A stretch of 64,000 bases of DNA from Gavia stellata (Eukaryota > Chordata > Aves > Gaviiformes > Gaviidae): positions 30,932,687-30,996,686 of the forward strand of contig NC_082598.1 of NCBI RefSeq assembly GCF_030936135.1, read 5' to 3'. The notes beneath the pieces were generated by a model. The model ran no database searches, had not been told where the DNA came from, and saw only the letters and a list, made by a program, of their open reading frames with translations. Positions within the stretch are counted from its first letter, which is position 1. Every line of letters starts with the position of its first letter. A program made the translations under genes and the position numbers. Of this stretch, positions 11,816 to 25,483 are shown piece by piece.

Positions 11816-14800
11816 TGTAAATGACCTCTCACATTTCTTCCCAAGCCCCGGTGTCCAGGGGGAGACAGACTCCATCCTCGGACTCTCCTGAGGTTCCACA
11901 ATTAATGTCAAAATGCACATGGCTTGCTTTTATCACCTGTGGCCAGTTTTATTTTGCTGAGGTGTCACCACAGGTAGCTACTGCAAGCAAATGCGCTGGT
12001 GGCAGTCAGGCAGCATGGCATGCAGGCCAGGAGGTGGCTGCAAGAATTTCAGACCCCTGTTTCCCTTCCTGAGGACAACGTGCTCCTTCCACAGCACCCA
12101 TCCTTGCACTGTATGTTCCACCTCACACAAACGCAAACCCAGGTTCATGCCCATTGCCACCCCTCTAAAGCTGCAATGCCACTGCCCTGCTTCCCATCGC
12201 GGTGGGCACCCTGGCATTTTGCCATCAACTCATGCGGACACAAGTCAAGGAATCTAGTGGAAGCCTTCACCTTTGTGGTATGAAAGATAAGAGAAACCTC
12301 GCTTTCTGCACCAGCCCATCCCAGCCCTCTGAGGGGGTATGCACAGCACCAAAACCCTCTCTGAATTTTTCACTCCACATCACAGCTGGGAAGACCTTGG
12401 GACCTACGTGCTTGGTGGCATGGGCACAGCTTTGTGGACAACGTCAGCTGGCAGCTGGGCATTTCCTGAGCTGAGCATGGTGCTTTCTCACACCTGCAGC
12501 ATCTGGGCTAATATATTTCTGTGTTAGACCATGGGTTGGATGTTTTCATACTCAAGGTGTCCCAGTTCTGGCAGTGAAAGTAGCTCAAACTGGGATGGTG
12601 TAGTGGCTGTTGTCAGACGTCCCAGCGCTGTGTGTTGAAATGACATCTCGTCATCACATGCAGAAAGGAAGCAGCAAGCAGGCGAGAGAGAAAATATAAC
12701 AAAAATGATTCCTCTGTCTGCCAAGGGAACAGTCCACGCGCAAAATCCTGGCTGCTAAAAAGGTAGGTAGCAGTGTCAGAAACGACAGCTTTGGATTTTT
12801 AGTGCTGTCTTCTTATCTGAATTTTCATTACGTATCTATTAACTAATAACATATAGGTAAATGTAGATGTTACTTGAATATTTTCACAGATTTCCACCAG
12901 TTAGTTTTTTCTAAATACTGTAGATGTATTTCTACATCTGCTTCTGCATTTAGGCATCTAGATTTTAGTTACCTCTATCACACTGGCAGCACATCATATT
13001 TTCTTTCTGTTTGTCAATGGATATGTTTTTAAAATCTAGGTATGTTAAAAATGTGAATTAAAAATCACTCCTTTTTTTACTTTACAAGTGGAATAAAAAT
13101 TGCCAACATCCTCCTCCGTTTCTGTTTCACCTCTGGATCTAAATTCACACATTCCTCTTTTGCTCTTAAAAAATTTCCATAAATTTACTTTGTGGCAGTT
13201 GTAGTAAACTGTAGCACTTTAGAGAAGACCTTCTGTGTTTTCTTTTAACATGGATCCTGTTCCCAGTAAGATTTATGCATAAGCAAAAAAGAAAATCATG
13301 CTAGGTTTTTTGGTTAAAATTTCCCCCAGATTTTAAGCACTAAACTGATCATAGCCTGAAAACTTCCGAAAAATTAAAATCTCTTGAGTTTTATGTGACT
13401 TAGAGCCTTCCAAAAAATGCTGGCATTTTTTGAAGCAGCCACTTTTGCAAAAAAAATTCCAATGTAAACCTCCATTTTCCTGAAGAAAAAGGTTTGGATG
13501 TTATGCTTGTCACCTGCTTTACCCAGTTCCTCATGTGCATTAGAAAATTATTCCCTTTAGTCAGAGATCCGAGGGTTTTGGAGAGGAATAAGCAAGCCCT
13601 CTGCAGAAAACACTCCATGGGCTGGGACTCAAGACTTCTCTCTGAGGAATGCTTTATGGTGTTTTGTTCCTCTCTTCTGTATCTCTACTCTGTATCTATC
13701 ATCTCCTTCATTTTATTTCAAGATTTATTTGAAGACTTTTTTTTGTCCCAAGTAGAAGATTTTTTTTCCGTACAGAATAGTTTGTGTGGGTATGCAGCTC
13801 CTTCAGTTACAGCTGGAAGACAGAAAAATGCAATTTTGTTTTACACAGAGACATGTAGACACAAACACACCAAGCTGGTGTGGGGCCATGGACAATATCT
13901 GCAGCAGCAGCAGTGCAGCGCACTAAGGATAAACTGCCAAGCAAATCAGTTTGGTGCAGAGGACCTGGTGTTCATGATGTACAACTTCACGGATGTTTTA
14001 CTTCAGACTAGCTCTAGTCTGGCCCGTTCCCCCTTTTGTTTGGTAGGACCTCATGGGCGTGCTCCTGATCTGCACTGTCTGGTTTAGGTTGATCCCAGAA
14101 GAACTCAGCTTGCGCTTTTCAACGCTGCTTCACAAAGCATGCTAAACTGGGATGTATAGCTCAACAGCACCCTCCTGACCCGAATGGAAACACTAGCACA
14201 GCTGCACCCTGAGCTGCTACAGGGTACACCTCAATGCAGGAGTAATGGGACCACCAGTAGAGGCTGGTGGCAAGTATAGGCCATTTTATTCATTTAAGCT
14301 ATCCTGGCAAAAGTTCTCTTTCTTACAAAATAATCTGTGACTCTTACTAGTGTTCGCTAATACACCCATCCTGGCAGTGCAGCTATGTTAGTGACGCCTT
14401 TCTTATGCAGGTAAGGAGCGATCCTCAGAGAACAGTGGTTTGGCTCCATCTCCAATCTCCAGCGACACCCATAGGAAGCTGATATGAGGTAGGTGCCCAA
14501 GTACCTTTGTAGATCTAAGACATGCACCTTTTGGCTGACGTTACGTGGTGGCAGGCAGTGGTTAGAGAATTGGAGATGTGACCACCCTAAACCTGGGCTT
14601 TCCAGACCAGTGAAAAGTGAAATAAACTCCACATCTCTCATCTTCATGGGGGCAAATCTCAGCCAAGGAGCAGCAACTTTTTACATGGTGATTATTTGAT
14701 CCTTTGTGTTCATTGGACTGTGGCTGCATTTCATGGGGTCATCCACAACTGGAAGCGCTGGTATCAGCTAGTGCAAACTCTCAGCTGAGACTGAGGGGCG

Positions 14801-16239
14801 ATTGCTACACCCACCAGTGAATTAAATCAGAATGCAATAAGATCATTTTCATTCCACATGGGAACGTCTATGCAGCATTTTAACAAGGATTCATTCACTT
14901 TCCTCAATTTACAGGTCTGGTGATTTCGGACCAAGGTAAATCCAACATCTTTACGAATGTAGGCACACAGGCTTGTTCCCATCCTCTTCAGTAAGAGTGT
15001 AACCATACTAATTGCCTCCACTTTCTCTGGCAGGGGGGAAATGCAGCCATTCCACCACAAATTAAATTAATCCTTTATAGATAAGACAGTCATTGCAGCT
15101 TCCTGCATGGAGCCCAAAATTTTCATCCTATTTAATAATCAGACACTGTAAAATGGCATTTTAAATGTATTCACAGCTTTCAAACATCTGGTGCATACTG
15201 CTGATGTGCAGCAGACGACAAAGTTGTATTTATTTTGGAGCATAATGCCACAGCCTGACTATTTAAGAGAGAATATATGAGAAAGAACATCCCAAACAAA
15301 GGCTTATTGGTGAACTTACCTGCCACTGCCCTTTACTCATTTGTTGAAACAGTATGTGTCTATTTGCATAAGTCGAGCTGCTCAGCAGCAATCAAAGCCA
15401 TCGCTATCCTGCTATCATTAGTTTTTGCCTTATTTATGCAAAAATCCATTTACATGGGTGAGCAACATGGATCTTACCTTTTCCTATGTTTCAAAATGAT
15501 AGCAAAGGAGAGAAGGTTTTGTCAGAACTGTTTAGTCATTTTGGAACCCAAGAGCTATTTCTGTAAGTTTTGGCTATGCCATTTAAATATTTCTTTATCT
15601 TTTTCAGTCTCAGTCTAAACATGAAATTTCTGATGCTTTAAGAGTTTCTGAAAAAAAAAAAAAGTACTATGCCTTCTCCCTTTAATTTAATAACTTCTGT
15701 AATTGATTGTTTGAATATGTGTATATTTTAAAGATATATTTTAATCTGAAAAGGAATCTCAGGGAGCAGGTACCAGGTTTGCAGAAGTTTGCATTTGGGG
15801 GTTAATATGAAACAGCTTGCTTGTATCAGTTAATGCAATCATGGCATTCATGCCACACAGAATGGTAAACACATATAGTCTCCATAACAATAAGAGACCC
15901 AGAACTTACCATTCACACCTTCACTGTTAACAAGAAGCTCAAAAAAAAAAACAACAACCCAAACACCCAAAAAGTGTTTGCGTAGCAACTGAGATCATAA
16001 GAACAGTCATAGTTTGAGATGAAAAAATCTTGTCTCCAGCAATGGTCAGTCTCATTACAAAAAGATATTATTTTAGTTTGACAAGATTTGTTTTCCATAA
16101 ACCAATTTTGATTTGGAACAGTTTTATTTCTATCCTTAAAATCAAGTCCTATACTCACAATTCAACATTTTGTTTTGCTTCGAAATAGTTTTGATATGCT
16201 TGTAATATCCAAGCTTCCTGCTACAGGTTTTTAAAATAC
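11816..16239. other. Intergenic, no gene seen
   Basis: No supported gene. The longest open frame (13494-14087 +, 197 codons) has no recognisable domain and strings of hydrophobic codons from T-rich sequence; I treat it as chance. Overlapping frames near 11978-12527 lie in a moderately GC-rich patch and have no family resemblance. Confidence 0.5.
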
Positions 16240-16470
16240 TGACATGCCATTGACTTTCTTCCAGTCTTCTGGAAACTGCTGGAAGTTTTCCAGTATGCTG
16301 AAAATCACCATTTCTGCTCCTCGCGTCTCTTCAGTTAGCTGTCTTAAAAATCACAGGTGCAGGTTATCCAGACCTGCTGATTTTAAATGTTTAATCTTTG
16401 TAGCTGCTGTTTAGCATCTTCTAGCTCCATGCTTGGAATGACAGTCTGCAGAGAGAGCTGTGATATCACC
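16240..16470 (-). mobile_element. Old CR1 LINE internal fragment
   Basis: Read on the plus strand, the order CCAGTCTTCTGGAAACTGCT, then a TCAGTTAGCTGTCTTAAAAA block, then GGTGCAGGTTATCCAGACC, then TGCTGATTTTAAATGT, then TAGCTGCTGTTTAGCATC is the reverse complement of a well-known internal part of the CR1 second open frame found in amniote genomes. It is diverged and has no intact frame. Confidence 0.65.
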
Positions 16471-19400
16471 AGGTTTAAAGTAGCACAAATTTGCACACAC
16501 ACTGGACCAAATTGCTTTATCAGATGTAGCCCAGTTGGAGACAAAAGGCTTAGCACTATTTCTGAGAGCTTAGACTGGGCTGGTACACTGATCTACAGCA
16601 TATACACACCTCTCAAAATCTAGCTTGTCTTTCATTTTTGTAAATAAGTAAGCCTTCTGCTGTGAGCGCTGAAAGAAAATCCTGTGAACGTGAAATGGAT
16701 GTGTGCCTGAAGCTGAAGGGAGCCTCGGACAACTGCTTGGAGAAGCCAGAGGTATTTTGGTCTGTCATAGTAAGATGTGAAGTGTGATGGTGAGGGACAC
16801 TAATCCTTACCTCAGCACAGATAAAGAACTTGCTCTGGAAGAGGAGAGCCCACCTGACTTTTGTCAGAGTGTTAGTATAACTATCCTGGTAGGACTTTCC
16901 ATGAAGATAAGCCATATGAGAGTTATGTCCCCGATGTACCTGACACAAAGGTCTGTGACCCAAAGACTGTCTCCTCTGGCACAGCCACCTACCAGCAAAG
17001 CTGTGACTTCGAGCAGACACAGATGAACAATTTTGAATGTCTTGAGCTGGAGAGAGTACCTCACTGTCATATACCCTTTCTGATGGTGTTATGCTTCCAC
17101 CTTCTCTTTCCGCTTGCCTTGGCAGGTGTATTTTCCTCCAAGACATAGTGAGGACATGGGCAATCTTGCACATGGCTGTCTTTGCCCCTCCAGTCAGAGT
17201 GGCCAGGTCCCTGCTTGCAACGTGAGATGGGAGTCAGCATGTGTCCAGAACAAGAACTACATCCAGGTTTCTAGACAGAGCCAAACATCTTCAGTATTGC
17301 CTCTACTCAGACAAACACACTGACAATCCAGCACATCAACAGCTAACACCCCCCCTCCCCAACACACACACAGTTTTAGTTGCAAGCAAATAAGGGGAGT
17401 TTAGTAAGTATATTGGTTTAAGAACTAGTCTAGACAGTCAACACTTCGGTGATACCACAGTTTCTGATGAGAAGAAAAACGACAGCTCTGGGTCACAGTT
17501 CAGGCAGCGCTAAATGTTGCATACTGTTGATGCTATTCTAGTTTAATGTGGTTTACCTCAAATACTTAATGCTGGACATAATGTGCTGTGTACAAAAACC
17601 AAAAAATAGCTCCTTTTGACATTCAAGACAAGACAGCTGAGTTAAAAATTTCCCAGCATGCAGGTCTTGCCATAGCGTTTGTCTTTGAAGTGAAACAAAA
17701 TTGCAGCTGATAGGGAATGTTTTGATGAAGCAGTTTCTCATGAGACAATACAGATTCATAAACATGGAAAATTTTCATGGAATCACATGGGGCAAGAAGA
17801 TAGTTTAGGGCCAGGATAGAAATCCTGGGTCAGAGGGAGACTCCCACAATGGTTGAAGTATTGGCTGGGATGGGAGGGATGAGTGCCTTTCAGATACTAC
17901 CCTCAAATGTATCTCAGGTAATGAAATACACTCAGGCAGAGCCAGCACAGTCAAGTGCTCATTCAGTGCTTGAAAATGGCAGTTAAAGTATTAGATGGAA
18001 AGTTTCTCAGCACAGAAATGGCTTTAGATGTTGCTGATCAGCAGTGGGTCTGACAACTGAATTCTGGTGAGAGTGAGTATTATTGAGCATTTCCCATTAA
18101 TAAGTTGTTGGCCCTATCCTGGCTAGGGAAGCTTACCGCATCAGGTAATGTTTGCCACCTGCAACAAAGCAGTAATGCATTCCTTGTCCACGTTTGCAAG
18201 TCATTCAACCACACATCATATCAAGGAGGGTGTATATTATGGAGCTGAAGACCACCAACTGGAATCAGTGGAGTGTGACTGAAGGTGTTCACAGAGAGAC
18301 CTAAAAATTAACATCACCAAAGATGCTGTGGGAAGGGGGTGGGAATAAGCATCTTATGATTTGCCTTGCCATGCCCCATCGAAGCAAGCTTCTCCTCCAG
18401 CCAGGCTCCCATCATGCATGCTGGTTCAGCCCATGAGCCGCTCACTTGTGCCATGGAGGTAGCTGAGCCCCAGAGGCATAGTCAGGGCTGCACCAGAGCA
18501 AATGAGTCCACCTGAGAGTCTAGCAGAGGGCTGAATAACTTCTGTAGCTGAGCTCGGTTCTGTCCTGCCAGCTCTGGATGCAGACACAGCTAACTCATGA
18601 CTGTGCCCTCACCAAGCTGGCAAGCCCATAGATTTTCATCAAAGGGCGCCTGCGTAATGAGTCCCTTCTGAGAAATGCTAGCGCCATGGAAAAATCCATC
18701 TTCAAAGCTTCCCTCCAAGCCTTGTATCAAAGATAGTTGGAATAGGAAGAACCCAAGGCTGCACGTTTGTAGGATCTTGATTCAAACAAGTCTCAGACAC
18801 CATAAAAAGAGGGAAAAAGCTTATTGGTAACTTTTCTCACAGTTGGCTCTTATCCACCTGGTATCTCATTGCTGAACGAACTTCAAACAGGAGTACTAAT
18901 AAATGTCCTTCCACATTGAAAAATCCCTCAGTCACAGCAAACTCCCATTTCCTGAGACATTGCTAATCCCTGAGACATTCCTGAGCATCATCCCTAATCT
19001 GAGCAGAACGAGTTGGCTCACAGCGAGGTCTCCAGGTGGGCAGAGGGGCAGATGCAGCCTCACGCAGCCACACCAAACTTGTCCCATATCTGAAAGACGG
19101 GCCCTTGGATGAGCTTAAAACACTGAGATGCTTCTGGAGGTCAGAAAGTCAGCCTCCAGTTTCAGAAAGAGTTGACCCCTTTGGTCTCTGGGCCTTACAA
19201 TGCAAGGGCAAAAGTATTGTCCTCTTGACAGCTTCCCTTCCTCTCTTTTTTCTGGGAGGATACTTGTTTAGGAACACAATGTTTCTTTTCTCACCTCTCC
19301 AGACAAAGCAGTCAGCCTTTTCCTCTAGGTAAAGCCTCTTTAATTGCAAGCTGTTAGCATCAATCATTGCAACTCTGTTAGAAGTCACCTGCCCTTTACC

Positions 19401-22400
19401 TGGCTTTGGGAAGATCTGTCCCATTGTGCCCTGTACCAGGTTGGAGTGTTGACTATCCATATAACCTCTTGCCTTGTTTATTTACGTTACAGAAGGGACT
19501 GAGTAATTCTGCAAACATTTCAAAGGTGAGGAATATCTCTTTTATTTGCTTAAGTCTTAAGTCTTATTACTACACTGCAATGTATCACTGTCCAAAACAA
19601 CCACACCTGAAAATACGTATCTAACTTGATACATGTTCATAATAAAGTATATTTAACTACAAAGATATATATGTCTGAAGGTATAATTGCTACTGGAAGA
19701 ACATCTGAGCCTTATTGCCACAGGGTCTGGAGATTCAGAAAATGCTCAGCAGTCCAGTGACATAATAGTGATTAATAATACCTGCATTTCTAAAATATCT
19801 TTAACATACTTCAAAGGGGGTTGCTGGGAAGGCTCTTCCTTTGAAAATTAGGGCTCCTCCTCAGGCATACAGACAGGAACAGAGAAGAATATGTCTAAAA
19901 ACTTGGCACCCTGTGCATAAAATGTATTTATTTATTTATACTAATCATAAATGGTATCAACAATAATTTTAAATTCACACAGGATCAAGTAGAGGAATCT
20001 GATGTAGGGGATTTAGAAACAGCAAGAAAAATGAATGAGAATAAGCTGTGTGTCTGTCACAGAGACCTGAAGGTGTTCCAAATAACAGAATCCTGGCAAA
20101 TCTAGATATCCCAAGGGGTCAGGCAATATTTGGTTGAATTCATCAGCATAGGAAATCATACTGTGATTGCATGTCTAGAACAGTTACAGAGTCTGTAGGT
20201 TTTTCTAAAGAGTCTTGAGTTCTTGTGTCAGGACCACAGCTCTACAAACAAAGAATTACTGTGTTTTGGAAAGTTTTTCCCATAGAGGAGGAAAGGCTTT
20301 TTGGTTGTGAAAACATTATAGAAGTCCAGTCCGGTAATGCTTAAGGCTTGCAGTTTTCAATTTGCATAGCAATTTTTATGCCCAAGCTATTCTGAATTAA
20401 TTTTGAGAGTAAGACTTTGTAAGGCAATGTATCAAATGATGTTGCTGTTTTTAATTCAAATTACCACTACCATGTTTTCTTCAGTTGCTAATTTACCAAA
20501 AGAATTAAGAGCCACCGAAGAAAACCCATCAAGTCGCCCAAGCAAGATTTGATCTTTATGAGAAAATGCATGCATAAGTTTCATTCTTATTAAACACTGC
20601 TGAGCATCCAAAGATAATGAAAATTAGGCTATGTCTTCCTGATTTCAAATGTGTAACTCAGAGGCGAAGGGCGCTTTGAGGACGCATCACACAGACACCG
20701 GATCTGTGAGCTTGACATTAATCGTATTTTTTATGTCATGCTTCATGGTTGCTGTATTGCTACATTATTTGCATTATGCAGTAAGCCCCAGTCATAAACA
20801 AATATATCTGAAAATCTGTATTGTGAAGGCTCAAGAAGTGCTTGAAGACATAATTCATACTGCAACACTTAGATGAGTCGGAAAACTGCTGGTAATTGCT
20901 GAAAACATTTTGAACTTTGCAGCAATTTCTCTTTTCTCCCACGTTTTCCTTCATAATCACTTCCCTTTGATTGAAACTCTTATTATTTTAGAGATGCCTG
21001 CAAAAAGCATTCTGCAAAACCATGTTATAAAGTTTTCCTCCAAAACTAGGTCTGCTGGAGACACACAACATATGCAGGGGGAAAGTTAATAAATTACAGC
21101 ATATCTGAATCCAAATACGCCAGACAGTGCCTGAAGAAGCTGCGAATGCCTGGAGGATCTTCCCCAGCACATTATGATGCTGGACATGTTTGAATCAGAA
21201 GTTCAGTGCCTTTTCCAGACAATTGGAGGAGAAAGGTAACTTCAAGATTCTTCACAAAAATTTCTGCAGGAAATAGATGCTGCAGAATCAAGCTGCCCCA
21301 GATGTATGACAGCTTAATAGGCAGGAAAATGTAGGAATTTAAAAGCTAACCAAGCTTTTCTCAGGTCCTGTGTTGGGACAAATGTGGGACTTGGGGCTTG
21401 CTGCCTTGCTGTCAAGACGCAGAGGGCCAGAGCCCAGCCTTGTGCTGGTAGATCACACGGATCTACCAGTGCTGAAGCTCTGAGAAGGGCTTTTGGAAAG
21501 AGTCTCTCCTCACTAGTTTCTGTCTAGAAATTATGGAAAGTCTTTCAAAACGTGATCTTTCTGGTGCAGGATTTAAAAAAATGAGGAACGACTCTGTGTG
21601 GTCCACACACACAATTACGGCCACCTTTCCATGTAGGCACCTACGTTCCTGGCAGCAGCCACCAGTCCTACACATTAAAAAGACCCCATAAAATTTAAAT
21701 CAGTTTGAGCAACTGAAATTCAGCAATATGCCTGCCCACAGGCTGCTCCACCATCACATCTGGAGGAATAGATGTAATTATTAGCTTGCTTTATTCCAAC
21801 CTTGCACCAGGGGTATGAAAGGCCAGGACAAACCATCAGCAAGTCATTTACAGGACAGCGCTGCTTTCCAAGTTCGAGTGAGCTTGCAGCAGCTCTTCAC
21901 AGGGTCACCAAACCTGGCAGAAACTCAGCTGTTTATACTAATATTTGAGGTTGCAGTGGGATTCGCACAGGGAAGCTCGCACAACTCTGTCCTGTGATAT
22001 TAACAATGAAACAACGCTGCCAAAGTGCATCAGCAAGAAGAGTAGCTGCTAGAATTGTTATTTCTATAATTTGACATCAGTTTTAGTAAACTTTGTCTAA
22101 TGTGCCCAGTGGGATTTTGCAGAGGTTAAGTCCTTCTCACACATGTCTGTGGCCTTGGTTTTCACTTGCAATTTAGAAAAATGGGACTAATGTCATAGTT
22201 TCTTAATTAACAGCCTCCTAAAAACGCGAGCTGGAATCGCACCAGATACAGATCCATATTAATATGATCATAGTTTATATTATGTTACTAAACTGGTTTT
22301 TGTTCTTTTCATCTGATTTGTGTGTTACCACTTTAAAAAGTTTGCTGTGTGTTATTAGTATGCAACTTAATCTTTAGCACATTATCCGTAAGATTTAAAC

Positions 22401-22587
22401 ACAATGCATGCTCTCTTAATTTTGGTTATAGCTTCTGTGACATTTATACTTACTTTCCCTTTTTCCTATGCTGATAAGTTAAAAATGCCCCCAGGCATTT
22501 TGCAGTTTATGTCTGTGTGTTTGTTTCCATGGAATTACACATCTTGTGTTGCAAGGAAATATATTTATCTGGAGACTTAATAGCTGG

Positions 22588-22602
22588 GTTTTTTTTTTTT
22601 TT
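22588..22602. repeat. Poly-T tract
   Basis: A run of about fifteen T. No recognisable retroelement body is attached. Confidence 0.8.
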
Positions 22603-23032
22603 TATCTTGCAGATATCAATAAAACCAAATCTCTCGGTTTCCCTTTTATGTTAAAAAAACACCCCAACTAATTTTCTTGTTGTTACTGAACATTATTAGT
22701 GGTGTTTTCAGTCCCTCAATTTAATAGTCATCTCCTGTGTTTACAACTCTTTCTTCATAGAACAAGGGCACAAAGCATCTCACATAGGGAAAGCCTATGA
22801 CAGATTGCCCCTTTGCTAATGGGGGCTCCAGATATACGACTGAAACATTTACATCAGAAATGGATTGCTTAGACCTAAATTTTTCCCACTTCAAAGCCTG
22901 AGGGTGACCAGATCAATTCACAAATATATCTTCCTTCTTTCATTTCCTTACTGTGTCATCATCATGTGAAACTTTTAAAGGGTTAGATCAGAAATAATTA
23001 GGAAATTCTTATTTATAATGGAGTATAGAAGC

Positions 23033-23052
23033 CAAAAAAAAAAAAAAAAAAA
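23033..23052. repeat. Poly-A tract
   Basis: A run of about twenty A followed by A-rich sequence (ACCAAAAAGAAAAATG). It could be the tail of a retroposed sequence, but nothing recognisable precedes it. Confidence 0.8.
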
Positions 23053-24236
23053 CCAAAAAGAAAAATGAAAAGATGAAAGAGACCAAAAAGAAACTGGGGG
23101 AAGTCCCCTCTGCTTAATAGATAGGAAACAGGTCAAACAAAGAAGGCAATTCATATGTGTCTGGGAGAGATTTCCTAGGCTGAGCAGAGATGCAGATTTG
23201 CTAGGCGTACTGGGAATAGAGGGATTTACTTTCTCCTACTTGGATGTACACTCCAAGTCAGGATGAGGAGCCATGTCTCACATTCAGCTCACAGCAGCAT
23301 CTCACCCTGATTGCCTGCAGAGATGTTCATATTTATCAGGAGTTGAAATAACCTGGGAAAAGTCCTTACAACTTTTAGCTTTTGAAAGTTATTATTGTCA
23401 GTGAGGCCGTGTGACAGGAGAAGGGGCTGGAGAGGCAGATGGGAGGCTGGGAATGGGAAAGGAGAGGCTGCAAACAAGAAAAATCACAATAAAGTGAGGC
23501 AGCAGGTGGAGAAGAGGAATGGGTAGGTCCTAGCCATCAGTAATGTGAAAGACTGAGCTCAGGTCTTGCACTACCACAGAGCATGGCTCTCCAAGACAGA
23601 CCCGGGAAGAGACATCTTCCTGCAGCAGGAGCTGCAGAGACCCAGAGTAATGCAAGAGAGAGCTGAATAACCCTGTGAGCCTCCCCGTGAGTCATGGGTA
23701 GTATTATAGGTAGAGATCTAAGACTATAATTTGGGGCTTTGAATATTTGACTCTTTCTACAGCTAACCAAGTACAGTCACGTGCCTCTCATTTAGTTTAT
23801 ATCCAGTCTTTAATCAACACTGACTAGTGCCAGAGACATCAAAGTCCCAGACACTACAGCCTCCCCTGGGGTTACAGGCAATGCTCCAGTTCTTTAATAC
23901 CCTCTGGGGGAGGAATTCAACACTTAATTTTTTTTTCGGACCCTGAGGTCGAAGCATCATGCTGAAGACAATACTTACACAGGGACTGAATTTTTGACCT
24001 GGGTCATCAATGGCTGAGAAATCCACACAATTTTTTGAGGATTTTAGCTAAATGCAGTTTAACCTTTCTGTGCTAGATGAGTGGGAAAACTGCAGCACCG
24101 GTTACAGCAAGAGACACTGGTCATATGCTGTTTCTTTGTCTGCAAACCCCAAAAGCAAGTTGTTTTTCAAAACTTCATATTTTGCCACGGGCTTTACTCT
24201 CAGAGAACAATGACATGTTTGAAGAAATAGCAAAGT

Positions 24237-24272
24237 TATATATAACTTTTATATATATATATATATATGCGC
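24237..24272. repeat. TA dinucleotide microsatellite
   Basis: About ten TA units, preceded by a short diverged TATA-rich stretch and followed by GCGCGC. Likely length-polymorphic. Confidence 0.85.
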
Positions 24273-24542
24273 GCAATGTGTGGCCCTTTAAAGGCATACT
24301 GTAAAGGAATTTAGTCCCAGCATGTAGTTTTGTAAAAATAACTGGAGCAAGGGTCTATTATCAAACTTAATATTCTACAAGAAAAAAATACTTGTTGAAC
24401 ATTTTCTGCGTGCTGTTTCCGTGTGTAAAAATGAATGTCATTTCTGTGCTAATTCTGTTGGTTTAAGCTCCTAATCGCAGCATTAGCTGGGTCTGAAATT
24501 TTTGTTGGAATTAATGATGTCAAGGAGGAGTCAATAATCAAA

Positions 24543-25472
24543 CACAGAATGACACACAGAATCATTAAGGTTGGAAAAAACCTGTAAGATCATCAAGTCC
24601 AACCATCAACCCAACAGCACCATGCCCACTAAACCATGTCCCACAATGGCACACCCACACGTTCCTTGAACACTTCCAGGGATGGTGACTCCACCAGTTC
24701 CCTGGGCAGCCTGTTCCAATGCTTCACCACTCTCTCAGTAAAGAAATTTTTCCTAATATCCAGTCTGAACCTCCCCTGGCGCAACTCGAGGCCATTTCCT
24801 CTTGTCCTGTCACTAGTCACTTGGGAGAAGAGACCAACACCCACCTCTCTGCAACCCCCTTTCAGGTAGTTGTAGAGAGCGATAAGGTCTCCCCTCAGCC
24901 TCCTCTTCTGCAGACTGAACAACCCCAGTTCCCTCAGCCGCTCCTCATAAGACTTGTGCTCCAGACCCCTCACCAGCTTTGTTGCCCTTCTCTGGACACG
25001 CTCCAGCACCTCAATGTCCTTCTTGCAGTGAGAGGCCCAAAACTGAACACAGTATTCGAGGTGCGGCCTCACCAGTGCCGAGTACAGGGGCACAATCACC
25101 TCCCTGCTCCTGCTGGCCACACTGTTTCTGATACAGGCCAGGATGCCGTTGGCCTTCTTGGCCACCTGGGCACACTGCTGGCTCATATTCAGCCAGATGT
25201 CAAACAACACCCCCAGGTCCTTTTCTGTGGGGCAGCTTTCCAGCCACTCGTCCCAAAGCCTGTAGCGTTGCATGGGGTTGTTGTGACCCAAGTGCAGGAC
25301 CCAGCACTTGGCCTTGTTGAACCTCATACAATTGGCCTCAGCCCATCGATCCAGCCTGTCCAGATCCCTCTGCAGAGCCTTCCTACCCTCAAGCAGGTCA
25401 ACACTCCTGCCCAACTTGGTGTCATCTGCAAAGTTACTGAGGGTGTACTCAATCCCCTCATCCAGATCATCT
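24543..25472 (-). mobile_element. CR1 LINE, 5'-truncated, 3' end intact
   Basis: The element lies on the minus strand. Its 3' end is at 24543-24562, where two copies of the octamer CACAGAAT (ATTCTGTG on the minus strand) form the short terminal repeat typical of CR1. Upstream of that is the conserved 3' untranslated segment (GGTTGGAAAAAACCTGTAAG on the plus strand). The body then codes for the C-terminal part of reverse transcriptase. Homology fades near 25472, so the copy is 5'-truncated at about 0.93 kb, the common fate of CR1 insertions. The low decay and an intact frame of more than 280 codons mark it as one of the younger CR1 copies in the window. Confidence 0.93.
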
Positions 25473-25483
25473 CTCGGCCACAC
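24629..25483 (-). pseudogene. CR1 reverse transcriptase, C-terminal fragment
   Basis: An uninterrupted 284-codon minus-strand frame encodes the end of the CR1 second open frame. The reverse-transcriptase active-site motif appears as FADD in NFADDTKLG near residue 20 of the frame, followed by [86 protein letters not shown] and [14 protein letters not shown]. All are signature blocks of CR1 reverse transcriptase. The endonuclease and the first part of the polymerase are missing, so it cannot be an autonomous element. The methionine used as frame start has no biological meaning; the first few residues probably lie outside the element. It is counted as a dead fragment despite having no stop. Confidence 0.9.

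Larger units (their letters stand above)
16471..24542. other. Intergenic, no gene seen
   Basis: No supported gene or RNA gene. A 186-codon minus-strand open frame at 16613-17173 has no recognisable domain and is probably chance. Low-complexity tracts include poly-T near 22588-22602, poly-A at 23033-23052 and a TA microsatellite near 24249-24268. Confidence 0.5.

Noticed and set aside
13494..14087. 197-codon plus-strand open frame
   Set aside because: Composition follows T-rich DNA, no family resemblance, no neighbouring exons that would extend it.
16613..17173. 186-codon minus-strand open frame
   Set aside because: No known motif; follows directly on an old CR1 piece; likely chance.
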